64,000 nucleotides of DNA from Chryseobacterium indologenes (GCF_001295265.1 NZ_LJOD01000008.1:146134-210133); one strand, 5' to 3'; numbered from the stretch's first letter, positions 42,901-52,136 are shown. The notes: a model not told the origin generated them from the sequence alone. Numbers and translations are program-made.

Positions 42901-43140
42901 TTAAAGCCTAACAGTATACCATCTGCCTTCAATACAATATTCCCTGTGCATAAGAGTTCCCTCACTGTTAAATTCTTCGCGGTCTTCAGAATAGGTGTAA
43001 GTCCCGTCTTTAAGACCGTCAATACCTTTAGCAATATAAGATCCTCCTCTTGTGGCACATCTTTCACCCCCTTTAACTGTTCCTAACTGAGGTCTTGTTA
43101 ACGTTTTAAATTTGTCTGAATTTAGATTTTCCAGTTGCAT
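42901..43140 (-). CDS. gwsA: grasp-with-spasm RiPP precursor peptide
   Basis: A 79-residue ribosomal peptide precursor. Residues 1-25 form the leader (MQLENLNSDKFKTLTRPQLG then TVKGG), the N-terminal pattern of the GG-type Bacteroidota natural-product precursors, with a double glycine at 24-25 that is the usual cleavage site. The 54-residue core holds two Cys (28 and 69), a Gly-rich start and a cluster of acidic residues with nearby Ser, Thr and Lys (YSEDREEFNSEGT, 50-62). These are the residue types that graspetide ligases link. It is directly upstream of gwsG. Confidence 0.9.
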   Translation of the reverse strand: MQLENLNSDKFKTLTRPQLGTVKGGERCATRGGSYIAKGIDGLKDGTYTYSEDREEFNSEGTLMHREYCIEGRWYTVRL

Positions 43141-43163
43141 AATTTTTGTAATTTTTAGTTAAT

Positions 43164-43193
43164 ACACTCCCTTCCGCCGGAGTGTTTCGGCGG
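43164..43193 (-). promoter_or_regulatory. mutually exclusive hairpins in the gwsA leader
   Basis: On the minus-strand RNA, CCGCCG/CGGCGG (43193-43174, 8-nt loop) and ACACTCC/GGAGTGT (43185-43164, 8-nt loop) share bases 43185-43174 and cannot form together. A third stem, GGCC/GGCC, lies just upstream (43214-43232). No U tract follows, so this is not a plain terminator. Confidence 0.5.
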
Positions 43194-43261
43194 TTCTTCC
43201 CCTTTTTTCTTTGGCCACTGAAGAATAGGCCGCAATTCGTAGCTACTGAATATTTTAAATT

Positions 43262-43855
43262 TTATGAATTCTGTTTATTTGTTGTTATACCCCGTTTCAA
43301 ACGGCTAAGCGATGGATTTTCCATCCCCAGGAATGAAGCGATATAATACTGCGGTATGTGGGATGGCAGATCCGGAAATTCTTTAAGAAACTGCATATAA
43401 CGATCCCGGGCACATAAAAAGGAAATGGTTTCCATTCTGTGTAAAAGAGCAAAAAAAGATTCTTCGGCAATAATGCGCCCTGCCCTTTCCCATCCTTTGG
43501 AAATCTCATACAAATTTTCCAGATCATCTACATTGATTACCCAGATAGAAGACTCTACAATTGCTTCAATATAATAGGTACACTGAATCTTTTTCGTCAT
43601 ACTTCTTAAAGCCGTAACCAATTCTCCTCTGCCGCTCAGGAAAAGAATATGTTCTTTAGAATGATCATCGATAAAATAGGTTCTGAAAATCCCTTTTTCT
43701 ATAAAACCCAATTGTAGGCAGATATCCCCCCGCTGGTTAAAATAGGATCCTTTCTCATAGGTTACTTTTTTCCATAAATGTTTTGACATCTCAATTTCAT
43801 CATCATTCAGCTTCAGGTTTTCTTTTAAAAATGAAAGTAATGCTTCAGAGTTCAT
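43262..43855 (-). CDS. Crp/Fnr-family regulator (second of three)
   Basis: A 197-residue Crp-like protein: cyclic-nucleotide-binding fold (EKGSYFNQRGDICLQLGFIEKGIFRTYFIDDHSKEHILFLSGRGELVTALRS) and HTH (YYIASFLGMENPSLSRLKRG). No cofactor-binding Cys set. It lies 121 bases upstream of gwsA in the same direction, so it may regulate or share a transcript with the RiPP operon; the spacing and intervening hairpins leave either possibility open. Similar in size and ending to the other two Crp/Fnr proteins of the window. Confidence 0.9.
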   Translation of the reverse strand: MNSEALLSFLKENLKLNDDEIEMSKHLWKKVTYEKGSYFNQRGDICLQLGFIEKGIFRTYFIDDHSKEHILFLSGRGELVTALRSMTKKIQCTYYIEAIVESSIWVINVDDLENLYEISKGWERAGRIIAEESFFALLHRMETISFLCARDRYMQFLKEFPDLPSHIPQYYIASFLGMENPSLSRLKRGITTNKQNS

Positions 43856-44050
43856 AGGCGTATTCTATTATCTTTTCAAAGTTGCTTTTCTCAAAAATAT
43901 TTACATTTTCCCTATGTTTCATTAACAAATGTTAATCAAACAAGAAAAAATTAAATATTCAATAAGTGAAAATATACTAAAATCAAAATATGATTAACAA
44001 CTCTCATGATCAATCATAAAAAAACATCTTTCAGTTGGCATTAATTTTTC

Positions 44051-44058
44051 TATTTTTG
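44051..44058 (+). promoter_or_regulatory. -7 box of the M1 peptidase gene
   Basis: TATTTTTG, 23 nt before ATG 44082. The nearest TTG (44035) is too close for a standard -33. Confidence 0.4.
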
Positions 44059-44081
44059 AAAGATTATTAATGTAATTCACT

Positions 44082-45713
44082 ATGAAAAAGCTGACGTTTA
44101 CCCTTCTCTTTATTTCAGGATTTGCTTTCGGACAGATTTTTGAAAAAAACAGGGTTTTCACCAAACAGGATACGTTAAAAGGTTCTGACACCCGGTTCCG
44201 GAACTTTTGGGATGTAAAGAAATATGATCTTTCTGTGGAACCTGATTTTGAACAGAAGAGTATTAAAGGGAATAATAAGATCAGCTTTGAAATCACTAAA
44301 GACATTACGAATCCTGTTTTCCAGATTGATTTGCAGCAACCTATGAAAGCAGATAAAGTGGAAGGAAGCTTTCCGGTTACAGGCTATAAACAGGATGGTG
44401 ATTTTATTTTCGTCACTTCTAAAAAGAAGTTTAAAAAAGGGGAAAAGTATACCATGAATATTATCTATTCCGGAAACCCGGTAACTGCAAAAAAAGCACC
44501 CTGGGACGGAGGCTGGATCTTCACCAAAGATAAAAACGGAAATCCCTGGATGAGTGTTGCAGATCAGGCAGAAGGTTCATCACTCTGGCTGCCTACCAAA
44601 GATATCTGGAGCGATGAGCCCGACAATGGCATTATTATGAAGATCATTACTCCCAATGACCTTACGGGGGTTGGCAACGGCAGGCTGACGGATAAAAAAA
44701 CGGAAGGAAGCAAGACAACTTATACATGGGAAGTAAAAAACCCGATTAATGATTATTCTATCATTCCGAATATCGGGAAGTACGTTAACTTTAAAGATAC
44801 TTTTAACGGTGAAAAAGGAAAGCTGGACCTGGATTACTGGGTACTCGATTATAATCTTGAAAAGGCAAAGAAGCAGTTCCAGCAGGTAAAACCAATGCTT
44901 TCTGCTTTTGAATACTGGTTCGGACCTTATCCTTTTTATGAGGATTCTTATAAACTGGTAGATTCTCCGTATCTCGGTATGGAGCATCAGAGCAATGTAG
45001 CCTACGGAAACGGATATCAGAACGGATACCTCGGAAGAGATCTTTCCGGAACAGGAATTGGCATGAACTGGGATTATATTATCATTCACGAAAGCGGCCA
45101 TGAGTGGTTTGCCAACAATATTACAGCGAAAGACATGGCGGACATGTGGATTCATGAAAGCTTTACCATGTATTCCGAAGTTCTTTTCACTGAAAAATAT
45201 ATGGACAAAAAATCTGCCGATATTTACGCTCAGGGGCTTCAGAACACCATTATGAACGACACTCCGATCATTGGCCATTATGGGGTTAAAAGCGAAGGAA
45301 GCGGTGATATGTATCCTAAGGGAGCCAGTATGATCCACACGATAAGACAGGTCATCAATAATGATGAAAAATTCAGGCAGATCCTGAGGGGAATGAATAA
45401 AGACTTCTACCATCAGACTGTTACCTCCGGGCAGATTGAGGATTATATTTCATCCAAAGCAGGAATTGATCTTTCAGGCATTTTTGATCAGTATCTGAGA
45501 ACGACCAAAGTTCCGACCCTTGAATATTCACAGGACAATGAAACTTTGAAATTCCGTTACACCAATACCATAAAAAATCTTAAGCTCCCGATAAGAATTG
45601 ACGGGGAACAAACCATTAACCCCACAGAGCAATGGCAAAGCGTAAAGTTAAAGAAAAACACACCGGTTGAGTGGAATAAGAATTATTATGTGCATTATGT
45701 GAAAGTTCAGTAA
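44082..45713 (+). CDS. secreted M1-family metallopeptidase
   Basis: A 543-residue exported zinc aminopeptidase-like enzyme with a signal peptide (MKKLTFTLLFISGFAFGQ). The catalytic zinc motif is HESGHEWF (His336, Glu337, His340) with the third ligand Glu359 in WIHESF. The substrate-binding exopeptidase motif, normally GAMEN, reads LGMEHQS at 299-304, a divergence shared with some bacterial M1 relatives. Length is about half that of full PepN, so the C-terminal domains are missing by design. Acts in periplasm or outside. Confidence 0.92.
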   Translation: MKKLTFTLLFISGFAFGQIFEKNRVFTKQDTLKGSDTRFRNFWDVKKYDLSVEPDFEQKSIKGNNKISFEITKDITNPVFQIDLQQPMKADKVEGSFPVTGYKQDGDFIFVTSKKKFKKGEKYTMNIIYSGNPVTAKKAPWDGGWIFTKDKNGNPWMSVADQAEGSSLWLPTKDIWSDEPDNGIIMKIITPNDLTGVGNGRLTDKKTEGSKTTYTWEVKNPINDYSIIPNIGKYVNFKDTFNGEKGKLDLDYWVLDYNLEKAKKQFQQVKPMLSAFEYWFGPYPFYEDSYKLVDSPYLGMEHQSNVAYGNGYQNGYLGRDLSGTGIGMNWDYIIIHESGHEWFANNITAKDMADMWIHESFTMYSEVLFTEKYMDKKSADIYAQGLQNTIMNDTPIIGHYGVKSEGSGDMYPKGASMIHTIRQVINNDEKFRQILRGMNKDFYHQTVTSGQIEDYISSKAGIDLSGIFDQYLRTTKVPTLEYSQDNETLKFRYTNTIKNLKLPIRIDGEQTINPTEQWQSVKLKKNTPVEWNKNYYVHYVKVQ

Positions 45714-45880
45714 ATCATATATATAAAAGACAAATATGCTTTTTTACTTTCCGGGAGCTCCCCAAACTCCAATCAGGGGTTTCCCTTTTATGCCCCTAAA
45801 AAATTTTAAGAAAAGTTTAATATCTCATTTCGTAACAAAGCGAGAAAAACAACTACTACTTATATAAAAATTCAAACTTA

Positions 45881-47737
45881 ATGAAAAAAACCACACTTAC
45901 CCTGGGTCTTTTTGCCGCTTTAATGGCCAATGCCCAGTCTATCAAAACAACGATTGATCTTGTTCATGTAAAAGATGATAAGGTAGCCGTTACCATGGAG
46001 TTCCCGAAAATGAAATCAGGAGACGTAAAATTCCATTTCCCTAAAACAGTTCCGGGTACTTACTCTGAAGATGATTACGGAAGATTTGTAGAAGGAATTA
46101 AATTTTATGATAATAAAGGCAAAGAGCTTACTTACACTAAAGTGAATGACAATACGTATTCCCTTAAAAATGCCCAAAACCTGACGAAAGTAACCTACCT
46201 GGTGAACGACAGTTTTGATGAAGAAATGGATGCCTCCAAACATAAAGCGGTATTTTCTCCATCAGGGACCAATATTGAGGAAGGAAAGGTATATCTGATC
46301 AATACCCACGGTTTTATCGGCTATATTGATAATATGCAGGATGTACCTTATCAGCTGGTAGTTCAGAAGCCAACTGACTTTTATGGAACTACCGCTCTTG
46401 TAGACCAGGATAAATCTGACTCCACAGATACTTATACATTAGCCAATTATGCAAAAGTTACAGATTCGCCGCTCATGTACACCAAGCCGGATTATGTTAC
46501 CTTCAATGCAGGAGGAATGGATCTGGTATTGGGAGTTTATTCAGCATCCGGAAAATACAAAGCGGCTGATTTTAAAGACAATATAGAAAAAATGGTTATT
46601 GCCCAAAAGAAGTTCCTGGGCGATATGAACACCAACAAGAAATATGCAATCATGCTTTATCTTTCCGGAGGTGACGGACCGGATATCAAAGGTTTCGGAG
46701 CTTTGGAGCATCATGAATCCACAAGTGTGGTCCTTCCTGAAGCCATGCCTAAGGATGCTATCGACAAAACCCTTACCGATGTGGTTTCCCACGAGTTTTT
46801 CCATACGGTAAATCCGCTGAAGACCCATTCTGAAGAGATTCATTATTTTGATTATTCAGATCCGAAAATGTCCCAGCACCTTTGGATGTATGAAGGCGGA
46901 ACAGAATATTTTGCCAATCTTTTCCAGATTCAGGAAGGCCTGATCAATAAAGATGAGTTTCTTGAAAGAATGGGAGAAAAGATCGCCAATTCCAAAAATT
47001 ATGATGATACCATGCCATTTACGGTGATGAGTAAAAATGTCCTGAAGGAACCTTATAAAGATCAGTACAGAAATGTTTACGAAAAAGGAGCCCTTCTTGC
47101 AATGTGCCTGGATATTGAGCTTAGAAAGCTTTCCAACGGTGAAATCGGCTATCGTGATATGATCAGAAAATTATCTCAGAGATTCGGAGAAAATAAACCA
47201 TTCAAAGATGATAAGCTGATTGATGAACTGGTAGCAGTAACCGGATATCCACAGGTAAAAGACTTTTACAATAAATACATTGCAGGAAACCAGCCAACTC
47301 CTTATGCAGAATACCTGAATATGGCAGGAGTAACCGTTAACAAGCAGGAAATTCCTCCTATCTTCTGGTTTATTAAAGATCCGAACCTTACCGGATATAA
47401 CGAAAAAAATAAAACCCTTGTTTTTCAGGAAACCGCAGCCTTATCTACGTTCTCAAAAAACATTGGGTTAAAAAGTACCGATGAAATTTTAGCTTTAGAC
47501 GGAAAATCTATTGATATCCAGAAGATGCAGGATTTTGTAGGATATGCAAAATCAATTAAAGACGGTCAGGAGGTTACAGTTACCATTCTTAGAAACAATG
47601 ATGGTAAAAATGAGAAAATGTCGCTTAAAGGAAAGGCTGTTCTGGATAAAATGAGTATAGAAACGCTTCAGTACAAAGCCAATCCTACCCCTGCGGAACA
47701 AAAGCTGCAGAATCAGTGGCTGACAGGGAAGAAATAA
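45881..47737 (+). CDS. secreted M61-family (glycyl aminopeptidase-like) metallopeptidase with PDZ domain
   Basis: A 618-residue exported protein (signal MKKTTLTLGLFAALMANAQ). The zinc motif VVSHEFFHTVNPLK gives His313, Glu314 and His317, and the downstream MYEGGTEYFANLF supplies the third ligand, Glu. The C-terminal ~100 residues form a PDZ domain (STDEILALDGKSIDIQKMQDFV, then GQEVTVTILRNNDGKNEKMSL). M61 enzymes favour N-terminal Gly/Ala peptides. A terminator follows 20 nt past the stop. Neighbour of the M1 gene, 167 bases apart. Confidence 0.93.
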   Translation: MKKTTLTLGLFAALMANAQSIKTTIDLVHVKDDKVAVTMEFPKMKSGDVKFHFPKTVPGTYSEDDYGRFVEGIKFYDNKGKELTYTKVNDNTYSLKNAQNLTKVTYLVNDSFDEEMDASKHKAVFSPSGTNIEEGKVYLINTHGFIGYIDNMQDVPYQLVVQKPTDFYGTTALVDQDKSDSTDTYTLANYAKVTDSPLMYTKPDYVTFNAGGMDLVLGVYSASGKYKAADFKDNIEKMVIAQKKFLGDMNTNKKYAIMLYLSGGDGPDIKGFGALEHHESTSVVLPEAMPKDAIDKTLTDVVSHEFFHTVNPLKTHSEEIHYFDYSDPKMSQHLWMYEGGTEYFANLFQIQEGLINKDEFLERMGEKIANSKNYDDTMPFTVMSKNVLKEPYKDQYRNVYEKGALLAMCLDIELRKLSNGEIGYRDMIRKLSQRFGENKPFKDDKLIDELVAVTGYPQVKDFYNKYIAGNQPTPYAEYLNMAGVTVNKQEIPPIFWFIKDPNLTGYNEKNKTLVFQETAALSTFSKNIGLKSTDEILALDGKSIDIQKMQDFVGYAKSIKDGQEVTVTILRNNDGKNEKMSLKGKAVLDKMSIETLQYKANPTPAEQKLQNQWLTGKK

Positions 47738-47757
47738 TAATTCATTATATAATAAAG

Positions 47758-47780
47758 GCGGAGTATTTCTCCGCTTTTTT
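47758..47780 (+). terminator. rho-independent terminator of the M61 gene
   Basis: GCGGAG / CTCCGC stem with a 5-nt loop, then six T. Confidence 0.8.
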
Positions 47781-47920
47781 ATTTTTATTGCTGATTGTAA
47801 AAATCTGTAAAGTCGGAATATTTATATTTTGCTATACAAAAATTCAATTCTCCTTTGTAGAAACGTATAGGCTTAATAATGTGTGTCTTTTAAAAACCTA
47901 TAAAGCTTTGGAAGAATCGT

Positions 47921-49087
47921 CTAAGCCTTTTTAATGGTAATTCTAAAAGTTGTACCCTTTCCTACTTCGGTTTGGGAGATCTTAATATCTCCGTTATGGT
48001 ATTCATGAATAACCCTTCTCGCTAATGAAAGTCCCAGCCCCCAGCCTCGTTTCTTTGTTGAATATCCCGGCTTGAAAGCATTCCTTGCCTGCTGCTTCGT
48101 CATTCCGCTTCCGGTATCTTTTACTTCAATCAGGATATTTTTATTCCTTTCAAAAACGTACATATCCAGAATACCTTCTCCTTTCATGGCATCTACTGCG
48201 TTTTTCACCAGGTTTTCAATTACCCAGCTCATCAGGATCTTATTATGGGGAACCTCAATGGTATAGGTAGGAAGGTGCAGGCTGAATTTTATTTTTTTTG
48301 AAATTCTCGTTTTCAGATAGTCATAATTTTCGAGAATGGTTTCATTGAAATTCATATCGTTAAGCTCGGGAACAGAACCGATTTTTGAAAAACGTTCAGA
48401 AATGGTTCTCAGCCTTTCAATATCTTTTTCAATTTCATAAACGCCTTCAGATTCCGGGGTTTCCAATTTCATAATTTCTATCCAGCCGATCATTGAAGAT
48501 AAGGGAGTTCCTATCTGATGGGCCGTTTCCTTCGCCAGTCCTGCCCAGAGATATCCTTCATCTGTTTTTTTTATTGTTCTGAAGAACCAGAAAGAGAATC
48601 CAAAATACAGCAGAATAAACAATCCCAGAATATAGGGTGAATAGCGCAGATTATTCAGCAACCTGGAGTTGTCATAATATACAAACTGATTATTACCATC
48701 AGGAACTTTGATTTCTATGGGGCCATAATTCTTTTCCATACGGACTATAAGAGCCTGAAGCTTTTCAGGATCTTTTATAGTGGCTTCAGGAATATTCCGG
48801 TAATATCCGAGATCTATGATCGGTTTTTTATCTTTATCCGTTACAATAAACGGAATTGTATTATTAATGTTAAGAATCTCAGGCAGAAGATCAAGCACAT
48901 CTGTATCCGGAGTTTTTACTTCCTGCTGGATTCTTATCGCCTTTGAAAGAAGACTTATCCTTTTAATCTCTTCTTTTCTGAGAAAATTGATTAATGACGT
49001 AGATGCCACAACTATAGCCACCACCAGGACGGTCATCACAACAAAAATAATCCAGTTATTCAGCCGGGTAAGTATGGATTTTCTCAC
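47921..49087 (-). CDS. membrane sensor histidine kinase
   Basis: A 388-residue kinase with two transmembrane helices (WIIFVVMTVLVVAIVVAST near 12-30 and PYILGLFILLYFGFSFWFF near 151-169) around a ~120-residue extracytoplasmic sensor. The phospho-acceptor is His190 in KETAHQIGTPLSSMIGW; N box NLVKNAVDAMKGEG near 280, G1 VKDTGSGM near 312, G2 GWGLGLSLARRVIHEYHNGDI near 345. No response-regulator gene is adjacent, so it is an orphan here. It lies 7 bases after dacB and is probably cotranscribed, which suggests envelope stress sensing. Confidence 0.93.
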   Translation of the reverse strand: MRKSILTRLNNWIIFVVMTVLVVAIVVASTSLINFLRKEEIKRISLLSKAIRIQQEVKTPDTDVLDLLPEILNINNTIPFIVTDKDKKPIIDLGYYRNIPEATIKDPEKLQALIVRMEKNYGPIEIKVPDGNNQFVYYDNSRLLNNLRYSPYILGLFILLYFGFSFWFFRTIKKTDEGYLWAGLAKETAHQIGTPLSSMIGWIEIMKLETPESEGVYEIEKDIERLRTISERFSKIGSVPELNDMNFNETILENYDYLKTRISKKIKFSLHLPTYTIEVPHNKILMSWVIENLVKNAVDAMKGEGILDMYVFERNKNILIEVKDTGSGMTKQQARNAFKPGYSTKKRGWGLGLSLARRVIHEYHNGDIKISQTEVGKGTTFRITIKKA

Positions 49088-49094
49088 GGTTTGT

Positions 49095-50462
49095 TTATTT
49101 TAAAACATTCAGGATTTTCTGCAGTTCTGCACTTCCGCTTCCCTGATAATTGTTAATAATGATTGAAAACACATATTTTTTGCCGTCTTTGGCTGTATGG
49201 TACCCTGCAAAAGACTTGGTATCTCTCATGGTACCGCTTTTCATTTTCATTCCGTTATCCTGAACAGGGAAACCGTCATAATAAGCATCAAACCAGGATT
49301 GTTTCTTTGCATATAGAAGGGCCTGTACTTCGGCTTTGGCAGCAACATAATTCTGAGGTGAAAGTCCGCTTCCATCGGCAAAATTAATCATATTCGGATT
49401 GATGCCTTTTGATTTCCAGAATTCCTTCAGATAAGCAACCCCGCTTTTAAAGCTGGAATTTCCTTTTTTCTCTTTCCCCAGTGTTTTAATCAGGGTTTCG
49501 CCATAAAGATTCACACTTTTCCGTAAAAACCAGTATATAATTTTCTCCAAAGCCGGCGACTGATATGTAAGGATTGTATTTTTAGAAGTTTCTAAAACCT
49601 TCCCTTCCAGTTCAAGCTGTGAAGAGGTTGTTACTTTTCCTGAAATTTCTATTCCCGCTTCTTTCAGCCATTGTCTGGCTTCTGTTCCCAGCTGTAAAGG
49701 CGGATTGGGCACAGAACCTGAAACGGTAACGGTTTTCCCGGCCGGCAGGGTTCCGTTTATTAATGCTACTTCAGAATGCGGTGCGGTAAAGATGAGGCTT
49801 TGGTCAGAGTTTCCTCCTGCTTTAAGGTCATTCAGCCACTTTACATTTTCCAAAGGATAGGAAAATCCTTTAAATTCTGTTCCGTTGATATTGATATCAA
49901 ATTGATTTTCACGCCAGTTCACTCCCCAGACTCCGGCCCCATAATAGTTACCAAGGTCATCCCACGGCCAGCCTCCCGGAATTGTCTGATGGTCAAAATA
50001 GGAATCATCAATCACCAGATCGCCGGAAATTTTTGTGATCCCGGAACTTTTCACAGCATCAATAAATTTCTTTTTAAATGCTTCGGGCTTATAGGCCTCA
50101 TAGCGCCAGCTTCCCAATGTAGGATCGCCGTTTGAGCTGATGAAAAGATTTCCGTTCAGCATACCTCCCGACAGCTTTCCGGAGTAACCGGCTGTGGTTT
50201 TAAAGGTATAATCCCTGCCCAGGGTTTCAAGGGCAGCTCCCGCAGTAAATATCTTTTGTGTTGAAGCTGTTGAAAGCCCTTTATTTCCCTGATATTCATA
50301 AACCAGATTGCCATTTTCATCGGAGACATACAATGACAGGCCGGATGATATAGCCCCTGAAGAATCCATAAGATCTCTAGTAACCTTATCCAGTTTCTGA
50401 GATATATTCTGGGCAAAAAACAGCTGTGTTGAAAGCGTAAAAACCGCAATCGTTCTTTTCAT
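49095..50462 (-). CDS. dacB: PBP4-type D-alanyl-D-alanine carboxypeptidase/endopeptidase
   Basis: A 455-residue periplasmic penicillin-binding protein of class C (S13) that trims or cleaves peptidoglycan peptides. Signal peptide MKRTIAVFTLSTQLFFAQ. Active-site motifs: S67-x-x-K70 (ASTQKIF), SGL-x-x-N in DGSGLSPQNYVAAK near 368, and the KTG-box as KSGTM near 408. A large insertion domain between SxxK and SxN is normal for the family. Expressed with the histidine kinase gene behind it. Confidence 0.94.
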   Translation of the reverse strand: MKRTIAVFTLSTQLFFAQNISQKLDKVTRDLMDSSGAISSGLSLYVSDENGNLVYEYQGNKGLSTASTQKIFTAGAALETLGRDYTFKTTAGYSGKLSGGMLNGNLFISSNGDPTLGSWRYEAYKPEAFKKKFIDAVKSSGITKISGDLVIDDSYFDHQTIPGGWPWDDLGNYYGAGVWGVNWRENQFDININGTEFKGFSYPLENVKWLNDLKAGGNSDQSLIFTAPHSEVALINGTLPAGKTVTVSGSVPNPPLQLGTEARQWLKEAGIEISGKVTTSSQLELEGKVLETSKNTILTYQSPALEKIIYWFLRKSVNLYGETLIKTLGKEKKGNSSFKSGVAYLKEFWKSKGINPNMINFADGSGLSPQNYVAAKAEVQALLYAKKQSWFDAYYDGFPVQDNGMKMKSGTMRDTKSFAGYHTAKDGKKYVFSIIINNYQGSGSAELQKILNVLK

Positions 50463-50478
50463 TCTGTGGTTGTTTATT

Positions 50479-50486
50479 CAAATATA
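50479..50486 (-). promoter_or_regulatory. -7 box of dacB
   Basis: TATATTTG on the minus strand, 16 nt before the start codon. Confidence 0.5.
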
Positions 50487-50579
50487 ATTAAAAAAAAACC
50501 TTTTTATACATGAAGAATCGGCTCATTTATTTTAAGCCGGATATCATCAATTGAGAGAATCTTTTTTATTTTCGTCTCA

Positions 50580-51272
50580 TTACAAAGTGCTTCCAGCTTC
50601 TATTTCGTAGGGTTCTTTACCTTTTTCAAAAATTCTGGTCAGCTCGCTTCCTTCCACTGTGATCCTGTCATTAATCCTTCTGATCCAGTTTCCTTCTCTG
50701 AGTCCCACAACTTTGATGTCATTCTGAGTCAGGAATTCCTTAATACGGGTTTCTCTGGTTTCTCCATTATGTTTAAGGTCAGGATTCGGATCAAGGTAAT
50801 GCGGATTGATATTGAAAGGAACCAGCCCCATACAGTCAAAACTTGGCGGATAAACAATCGGCATATCATTCGTGGTTTTCATATTCTGCCCTCCGATGTT
50901 GCTTCCTGCACTGCATCCTAAATATGCTTTTCCTTTTTCTACATTTTCCTTAAGTACAGACATCAGTCCTTCTTCATGCAGTGTTTTAACCAGTAAAAAA
51001 GTATTTCCTCCACCTGTAAAGTATCCTCTGGCATGATGTAAAGCTTCAGCCTTATTCTCAAACTCATGCAGCCCTCTTACTTTAATGTGAATGGTTTCGA
51101 AAAAGGATTGTGCTTTTGCGGTATACTCATCATGAGAAATCCCGCCCGGTCTTGCAAACGGGATAAACACAATTTCGTCTATTCCTTTATATAGCTGAAT
51201 TAGTTCTTCTCTTAAGTATTCCAGATATTCTCCACCGAAAATAGTGGATGTTGAGGCTAATATGATGTTCAT
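50580..51272 (-). CDS. pepE: dipeptidase E (S51 family)
   Basis: A 230-residue cytosolic serine peptidase that cleaves Asp-Xaa dipeptides. The nucleophile is Ser121 in LGCSAGSNIG; oxyanion-side Gly-rich YFTGGGNTFLLV at 84-95; later motifs PFNINPHYLDP near residue 155 and REGNWIRRI near 195 hold the His/Glu region. Normal length. Own promoter, TATCTTTG, 38 nt upstream of the start. Confidence 0.9.
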   Translation of the reverse strand: MNIILASTSTIFGGEYLEYLREELIQLYKGIDEIVFIPFARPGGISHDEYTAKAQSFFETIHIKVRGLHEFENKAEALHHARGYFTGGGNTFLLVKTLHEEGLMSVLKENVEKGKAYLGCSAGSNIGGQNMKTTNDMPIVYPPSFDCMGLVPFNINPHYLDPNPDLKHNGETRETRIKEFLTQNDIKVVGLREGNWIRRINDRITVEGSELTRIFEKGKEPYEIEAGSTL

Positions 51273-51310
51273 ACAAGAAAGTTATATTGATTAAAAAAAT
51301 AGTTGGATTA

Positions 51311-51318
51311 CAAAGATA
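51311..51318 (-). promoter_or_regulatory. -7 box of pepE
   Basis: TATCTTTG on the minus strand. Confidence 0.5.
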
Positions 51319-51465
51319 GACCCCAGATCTCAACGAATCAAAAATTAAATTAAAAAAAACAGCAATCCCGTTAATATTTTCTAAAAAAGCTTAAAGCTTC
51401 TAAAATCTGAGGTTTTATGGAATTATTATTGAACTTCAACCTGTAGAATTTTTAAATATAAGATT

Positions 51466-52023
51466 ATGAAAATGGTTAAAGTTAATATTAAAAATCTATT
51501 TTTAGGTTTACTGCTTGCAGGAAGTGCAAGTGTTGTACATGCTCAGACAACTCAGACGGATAAAGCCGGTACTACTGCTGCAGCCACCACGGCACAATCT
51601 GCTAATCCTGTTATTGAAGGGCTTAAAAAGCAGGTTGAAGCCAATCCAAAAGATACGGAAGCACTGGCAAAACTCGCCAATGCTTATCAGGAAGCATCTG
51701 ACTGGACCAATGCTATTGATACCTGGAAAAAAATATCCGCTTTGCTGCCGGATTGGGCTCCGTCCTATTACAGCCAGGCCTACGCTTATCAATCTGCTAA
51801 AGATGATGTAAATGCAAAACTGGCTTATGAAAAATATATTGCTGCCGTAAAGCCTGAGGAAGTGGAGCAAAATAAGAAAAATCTGGCTTATGCTTATTTC
51901 TATATTGCCTTTGCAGAACAGAAAAGTGATCCTATTAAGGCAAAAGAACATATTGCTAAGTCCATACAATATGACCCTACGAATCAGGATGCTGTAAAAC
52001 TCAGCCAGGCCTTAAATTCATAA
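51466..52023 (+). CDS. exported tetratricopeptide-repeat protein
   Basis: A 185-residue exported protein; the start could also be the second Met. The signal peptide (FLGLLLAGSASVVHAQ) is followed by a low-complexity Thr/Ala stretch (TTQTDKAGTTAAATTAQS). Two or three TPR units then follow: VIEGLKKQVEANPKDTEALAKLANAYQEASDWTNAIDTWKKISALLPDW, and YYSQAYAYQSAKDDVNAKLAYEKYIAAV. A periplasmic scaffold is likely. A terminator follows 25 nt past the stop. Confidence 0.85.
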   Translation: MKMVKVNIKNLFLGLLLAGSASVVHAQTTQTDKAGTTAAATTAQSANPVIEGLKKQVEANPKDTEALAKLANAYQEASDWTNAIDTWKKISALLPDWAPSYYSQAYAYQSAKDDVNAKLAYEKYIAAVKPEEVEQNKKNLAYAYFYIAFAEQKSDPIKAKEHIAKSIQYDPTNQDAVKLSQALNS

Positions 52024-52047
52024 AAGTAAAATCCAGAATACCGGATC

Positions 52048-52078
52048 GCCCTTAAAAGTCATACTTTTAGGGGCTTTT
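52048..52078 (+). terminator. rho-independent terminator
   Basis: GCCCTTAAAAGT / ACTTTTAGGGGC stem with a 3-nt loop and one mismatch, then five T. Confidence 0.75.
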
Positions 52079-52136
52079 TCAGATATAAGCTCAGTATTGA
52101 TTTAAATCGAAAGAATTGTGTTTTATATTTATTGTT

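Noticed and set aside
44580..45413. 277-codon open frame on the minus strand
   Set aside because: Shadow of the M1 peptidase gene, whose zinc motif lies in the plus-strand frame.
45714..45880. GGGAGCTCCCC and nearby C/T runs between the two peptidase genes
   Set aside because: Stem is weak or self-complementary only locally, with no U tract; not called.
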